Source: an uncultured Alphaproteobacteria bacterium (GTDB lineage Bacteria; Pseudomonadota; Alphaproteobacteria; Micropepsales; Micropepsaceae). Taken from it: a stretch of 55,426 bases of DNA. The position numbers and the translations under genes are program-made. A model generated the notes under the pieces. That model was not told the origin of the DNA, made no database searches, and was given only the letters and a program-made list of their open reading frames with translations. This document shows, piece by piece, positions 51,665 to 55,426 of the stretch. Position 1 is the first letter of the stretch; each line of letters begins with the position of its first letter. Location: positions 1-55,426 of the forward strand of contig CAIOFO010000037.1 in NCBI GenBank assembly GCA_903857685.1. Reading direction: 5' to 3'.

Positions 51665-52894
51665 ATGAACATTTCTTCCGGCAAAACGATCCTGATCATC
51701 TCGGGCGGCATTGAAGCGGTGGACGCCGCCAAGCGCGCCAAGGAGATGGGTCTGACCGTGGTGGTGTCGGATCGCGACCCGCAGGCGCCCGCCTTTGCCT
51801 TCGCCGATTCCTGCCTGATCGCCGATGTCTATGGCGCCACGGAAACCGCCGCCGCCGCCGAACGCTACAGCCGCAAGATTCGCAAGATAGACGGGGTGAT
51901 TTGCGTCGCCGCGGACGCGCCCATCACCGCCGCCACGGTGGCGCAGCGCCTGCGACTTCCCGGCTTGCCGATCCATGTGGCGGAACTGGCCTGCGACAAG
52001 CTGGCGATGAAAAAATGCTTTGTCTCGGCCGGCGTGGCGGCGCCCTGGTTCACCGAAGTGCGCACGCCCCAGGAATTGCAGCGGGTCGCCATCGAACGCG
52101 GCCGCGACCTTGTCATAAAACCGGCGGACAGCCGTGGTTCGCGCGGCGTGCAGCGTGTGGCGCAGGTGGAAGACCTCACCGCTGCCTTCATGCTGGCCCG
52201 CTCCCATTCTCCCACCGAGCGGGTGATGGTGGAGCAGTATCTCAGCGGGCCGCAGGTTTCCACCGAATCCATCGTCATGGGCGGCCGCTGTTTTACGCCC
52301 GGTTTTTCCGACCGCAATTACGAATATCTGGAGCGTTATGCGCCCTTCTTCATCGAGAATGGCGGCGACCTGCCCAGCCATTTGCCGGAGGCGGTACAGG
52401 CCGAGGTGCGCGACCTGGTGGCGCGGGCCGCCAGCGCCCTGGGCATCACCGACGGCACCGTCAAGGGCGACATCGTCGTGCATGACGGCGAGCCCTACAT
52501 GATCGAACTGGCGGCGCGGCTGTCGGGCGGATTTTTCTGCACGCGGGAGATTCCGCTCAATACGGGCGTGGATTTCATCGGCGCGGCGATCAGGATCGCG
52601 TTGGGCGAGACGGTGGATGAGGCCGATCTGGCGCCCCGGCATTTCGTGCCCGTGGTGCAGCGTTATGCCTTCCCCGCGCCCGGCACCGTGGTGCGCGTCA
52701 GCGGCGCGGACGAGGCCAGCAAAATTCCCGGCGTCACGGACGTGATCGTGACCGCCCGCGAAGGCGATGTCATTCCCCCGGCCAGCGACAAGCGCCCCTC
52801 CGGCGCCATGATCCTGGCCAGCGGTTCCAGCCGCGAAGCAGCGCTGACGGCGGCCAACGACGCCCTGGCCCTCATCCGGATCGAAACCGCGTGA
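51665..52894 (+). CDS. Second ATP-grasp ligase
   Basis: The product has 409 residues with ATG at 51665. The N-terminal domain reads KTILIISGGIEAVDAAKRAKEMGLTVVVSDRDP. The ATP-grasp core has CDKLAMKKCFVSAGVAAPWFTEV, DLVIKPADSRGSRGVQRV, MVEQYLSGPQVSTESIVMGG and the metal-binding GEPYMIELAARLSGGFFC. A C-terminal PurK/biotin-carboxylase-like tail follows. It resembles the ATP-grasp at 45450 in architecture but not closely in sequence. The GH57-like gene follows ten bases later, so the two probably act on one compound. Confidence 0.8.
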   Translation: MNISSGKTILIISGGIEAVDAAKRAKEMGLTVVVSDRDPQAPAFAFADSCLIADVYGATETAAAAERYSRKIRKIDGVICVAADAPITAATVAQRLRLPGLPIHVAELACDKLAMKKCFVSAGVAAPWFTEVRTPQELQRVAIERGRDLVIKPADSRGSRGVQRVAQVEDLTAAFMLARSHSPTERVMVEQYLSGPQVSTESIVMGGRCFTPGFSDRNYEYLERYAPFFIENGGDLPSHLPEAVQAEVRDLVARAASALGITDGTVKGDIVVHDGEPYMIELAARLSGGFFCTREIPLNTGVDFIGAAIRIALGETVDEADLAPRHFVPVVQRYAFPAPGTVVRVSGADEASKIPGVTDVIVTAREGDVIPPASDKRPSGAMILASGSSREAALTAANDALALIRIETA

Positions 52895-52904
52895 CGGGGC
52901 GTTG

Positions 52905-54878
52905 ATGAACATCAGAGCAACCGTCAAGGAAGCGCCGCTGAAACACAGCGATGTCGCGGCAAACACCGGATTGCGGGTCTTTGCCTTTTTTCATTTGAAT
53001 CTCGCCTTCTCCTCCATTGAGGAAGTACGCCGCGGCGAGGTGATCACGTCTTGTTACTGGCCGCTGCTGCAGCTGGCCGAACGGGCCGGTCCGCTGGGGC
53101 TGGAAATGTCGGGCTATACGCTGGAGGAAGTCGCCGCGCGCGATCCCGCTTGGATAGCGGCCGCAAAAAAGCTGATCGCCGCGGGCCGCATCGAGCTGAT
53201 CGGATCCGGTTACAGCCAGATGATCGCGCCCTTGGTGCCTGCCCGCGTAACGGCGGAAAATCTGCGGCTGGGAATTGAGATTTACGAAAGACATCTGGGT
53301 GTGCGGCCGAAGCTGGCGCTGGTCAATGAACAGGCCTATGCCAGCGGGCTGGTACCCCTATATTTGGACGCCGGCTTTGACGCCCTGATCATGGATTTCG
53401 ACAATCCGGCGGCCAACCATCCCGAATGGCCCGCCGAGACCGCCTTCCTGCCGCAACGGGCGGTGGGACCGGATGGCCAAAGCATCGCCCTGATCTGGAG
53501 CAACACCACGCTGTTCCAGCAAATGCAGCGCCTGGCGCATGGCGACATTTCGCTTGAAACCTATGCCGGCTTTGTTCGCGGCAAACATGGCGATGTGCCG
53601 CGTGCCCTGTGCCTTTATGCCAGCGACGCGGAGATTTTCGATTTTCGCCCCGGCCGCTTCCGCACCGAGGAAAAATTGTCGGGAACCGGCGAATGGGCGA
53701 AGCTGGAACAGGGCTTTGCCGCCGTGATCGCCGATGACGCGGTGATGACGGCGCCGTCGGGCGTGTTGTCGCTGATGACGCAAGCCCAGGGAGGGCAGCT
53801 TCTGTCGCTGGAAAACCCCGCCTGTCCGGTGCCGGTCAAGAAGCAGCGCAAATACAATCTGGCGCGCTGGGCGGTGACAGGCCGCGACAACACCGCCATC
53901 AATGCCGCCTGCCAGCGCATCTATGAAGGCATGCTGCGCGATGAGGCCGGCGCCGACTGGAAGGAGCTCTGCTATTTGTGGGCCAGTGACTTTCGCACCC
54001 ACCTGACGGAAAAACGCTGGAACGCCCTGTGCGACCGGTTGAAAGCCGCCGAAGCACGCTGGAGCGCGCCCCTGCCCGCCGTCGCGCCTCTGGCGGGCGA
54101 GAAAATGTCCGCGCGGCAATTTGCGGTTCAGACGCCGTCGCTGCGCGCCACACTGGACCGGCGGCGGGGACTGGCCTTGCAAAGCCTGCAATTCACCGGC
54201 CAGAAGAAACCGGCGCTGGGCGGTCTGCCGCACGGCTATTTCGACGAGATTGCGTTGCAGGCCGACTGGTATTCCGGCGACAGCGTGTTCGAAGCGCCCG
54301 GCGAACATAAACTTACCGACCTGGAATGGTGCGAGGCCGAACTTGCCACCGACAGCAATGGCGATGTCGTCGCCAGCGCCCGTATTCAGACGCCCAAAGG
54401 GCCCATCGAAAAGGTTTTGCGTTTCTGTGCGAACGAGCCAAGGGTCGAATTCGACTTGACTTTTCATTGGAGCGACTGGGGCAAGGGCGTGCTCAGGCTC
54501 GGCCATTTCACCTTGCTGCCGGATGCCTTCGACCCTGCAACCCTGACGCTGGAAACCTGCAATGGCGGCGGGCCGGAGCGTTTCGCCCTGGCCGGCCAGG
54601 TGATCGAACATGGCAGCCCGGTGTCGTTCCTGGTTTCCTCCAGTCACGGCCTTGGCCTGACCGAAGGCTGGGCCATGATCGGCGATGCCCAAACGCGCCT
54701 GAAAATTGAAGTTGATCGCAGCACCGCGCCATTGCTGGGCCTGCTGACTCACCGCATGTCGGGAAGAAAACTCTTCTGCCAGTTCGTGCTCTCGGCCCTC
54801 GAACTGGATGACACCCGCAAGCCCGGCGCTTATGCACCCGGCCCGCGCCGCTTCCGCTTCTCAGTAAGCGCCGCCTAG
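52905..54878 (+). CDS. GH57-like carbohydrate-active protein
   Basis: The product has 657 residues with ATG at 52905. The N-terminal 300 residues look like the (beta/alpha)7 barrel of glycoside hydrolase family 57: RVFAFFHLNLAFSSIEE, LVNEQAYASGLVPLYLDAGFDALIMD, and YASDAEIFDFRPGRF, close to the family's DxExFG signature. The C-terminal 250 residues are beta-rich. No signal peptide, so it is cytoplasmic. GH57 members include amylases, branching enzymes and galactosidases. A GH57-like gene beside ATP-grasp and NeuB-type genes is unusual. It could trim or transfer a glycosyl group on a sugar intermediate. Activity unproven. Confidence 0.7.
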   Translation: MNIRATVKEAPLKHSDVAANTGLRVFAFFHLNLAFSSIEEVRRGEVITSCYWPLLQLAERAGPLGLEMSGYTLEEVAARDPAWIAAAKKLIAAGRIELIGSGYSQMIAPLVPARVTAENLRLGIEIYERHLGVRPKLALVNEQAYASGLVPLYLDAGFDALIMDFDNPAANHPEWPAETAFLPQRAVGPDGQSIALIWSNTTLFQQMQRLAHGDISLETYAGFVRGKHGDVPRALCLYASDAEIFDFRPGRFRTEEKLSGTGEWAKLEQGFAAVIADDAVMTAPSGVLSLMTQAQGGQLLSLENPACPVPVKKQRKYNLARWAVTGRDNTAINAACQRIYEGMLRDEAGADWKELCYLWASDFRTHLTEKRWNALCDRLKAAEARWSAPLPAVAPLAGEKMSARQFAVQTPSLRATLDRRRGLALQSLQFTGQKKPALGGLPHGYFDEIALQADWYSGDSVFEAPGEHKLTDLEWCEAELATDSNGDVVASARIQTPKGPIEKVLRFCANEPRVEFDLTFHWSDWGKGVLRLGHFTLLPDAFDPATLTLETCNGGGPERFALAGQVIEHGSPVSFLVSSSHGLGLTEGWAMIGDAQTRLKIEVDRSTAPLLGLLTHRMSGRKLFCQFVLSALELDDTRKPGAYAPGPRRFRFSVSAA

Positions 54879-54921
54879 CACCGCGCAATACCAACGCCGT
54901 AAGACGCGCTGGATTTGGCCT

Positions 54922-54956
54922 AGCTTTTCTTATGAGCGCAGCGAATTAGAAAAGCT
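54922..54956. terminator. Hairpin after the GH57-like gene
   Basis: AGCTTTTCT (54922-54930) pairs with AGAAAAGCT (54948-54956) around a 17-base loop. It may end the plus-strand transcript, but no T tract follows. Confidence 0.4.
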
Positions 54957-55004
54957 GGCCCCGCACCGAGCGCGCAGTGCGAGGGCGATAGGCCGCCAAA
55001 AGCA

Positions 55005-55040
55005 CAACAGACGGGCGGCCCCCCGGCTGCCCGTCTGTTG
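55005..55040. terminator. Strong 12-bp hairpin downstream of flagellin
   Basis: CAACAGACGGGC pairs perfectly with GCCCGTCTGTTG around a 12-base loop. On minus it is followed by TGCTTTTGG, so it probably ends the flagellin transcript. Another bulged hairpin (GGCGGG-CCCTC/GAGGG-CCCGCC, 55121-55148) lies nearer the flagellin stop. Confidence 0.55.
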
Positions 55041-55161
55041 CTTATTGTCCCACCAGAAGTTCCTTCGCCTCGGGGTGGATGCCGCATTCTTGCGGTCATC
55101 CGCATCGATTGGCGCCGGACGGCGGGCCCTCTTGAGGGAGGACCCGCCGCCCTGCCATGGC

Positions 55162-55426
55162 TTAATGGAACAGAGACAAGATCGACTGCGGCGACTGATT
55201 GGCGATCGACAGAGCCTGGATGCCGAGCTGCTGCTTGACCTGCAGCGACTGCAACTGGGCACTTTCCTGCGCCATATTGGCGTCGACCAGATGGCCGATG
55301 CCGGTCGTCAGCGTATCGGACAGTTTCTGGGCGAAGCTCCCCTGGATCGAGAACTTCGCGGCGCCGGCCGACAACTGCGCCAGGGCGGAGTTGACGTTGG
55401 TGAGCGAGGTCTGGATCGTGGCGATC
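55162..55426 (-). CDS. Flagellin, C-terminal part (runs off the window)
   Basis: The minus-strand frame ends at TAA 55164-55162 and is open to the window edge, about 87 residues. It reads ATIQTSLTNVNSALAQLSAG to LQVKQQLGIQALSIANQSPQ and ends in SILSLFH. The last 35 residues are the conserved D0 helix of flagellins (QSLQVKQQLGIQALSIANQ, compare the usual QTQQQLGIQALSIANQ). The filament subunit is thus coded beside the genes that probably modify it. The number of further flagellin copies to the right is unknown. Confidence 0.93.
   Translation of the reverse strand, partial: IATIQTSLTNVNSALAQLSAGAAKFSIQGSFAQKLSDTLTTGIGHLVDANMAQESAQLQSLQVKQQLGIQALSIANQSPQSILSLFH

Overview
The window reads as chromosome of a GC-rich, flagellated alphaproteobacterium. 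Supporting signs are CtrA-type boxes (TTAA-N7-TTAA), flgF-flgG-flgA-flgH order, a MotE-type gene after fliM, a DksA that has lost most zinc ligands, and an initiator tRNA with a C1/A72 mismatch. Caulobacterales- or Micropepsales-like lineages fit best, but the genus cannot be fixed from the sequence. The first ~600 bases are an exception. They hold two minus-strand, phage-like gene fragments with different codon choice, joined to a 5'-truncated ompA inside a (CCG/CCT)n tract. I read this as a chimeric assembly join or a very recent rearrangement.

Layout. 1-640: foreign, phage-like end. 600-7254: ompA C-terminus, two secreted proteins, then asd / DUF1330 / CitE-like lyase / zapE / membrane protein as a tight plus-strand run, and a ubiquinone-type hydroxylase on minus. 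7425-9266: glnK-amtB with a sigma-54-like promoter and a strong terminator. 9317-13419: dapC-like aminotransferase, ftsK and a PH-domain protein. 13416-17443: sensor kinase, cupredoxin, tRNA-fMet with a decayed partial copy, dksA with an 84-bp tandem repeat at its 3' end, and a peroxiredoxin. 17587-26948: flagellar block, with flgF-G-A-H on minus and fliL-fliM-DUF6468-motE-large TPR gene on plus. 26961-33565: minus-strand envelope and metabolic block (alpha/beta hydrolase, rppH, divergent deacetylase, ctpA, envC-like, gpmI). 33696-34964: MFS transporter. 35164-40194: second flagellar block, with flgI-flgJ-flgN-like behind a sigma-54-like promoter, facing a 966-residue FlaEY-like protein. 40205-55426: flagellin-modification island ending in the C-terminus of a flagellin.

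The modification island is the most interesting part. It has a NeuB-family nonulosonic acid synthase, a fused SpsF-type cytidylyltransferase/SpsG-type hydrolase, two different TPR-glycosyltransferase proteins of the FlbA/FlmG kind, two ATP-grasp ligases, an SDR, an IolB-like cupin, two zinc-ribbon methyltransferases and a GH57-like protein. The first genes would make and activate a sialic-acid-like sugar and place it on flagellin. The ATP-grasp, cupin, SDR, methyltransferase and GH57-like genes go beyond the standard pseudaminic or legionaminic pathway and suggest an extra decoration. The early steps (PseB/PseC/PseH-like) are not in the window.

Regulation visible in the sequence links these parts. 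GG-N10-GC promoters precede flgF and flgI. Perfect or near-perfect CtrA boxes precede the FlaEY-like gene and one TPR-glycosyltransferase. One-mismatch boxes precede the cytidylyltransferase fusion, the large TPR gene and the divergent deacetylase. Flagellar assembly, flagellin glycosylation and perhaps septation may therefore be timed together in the cell cycle.
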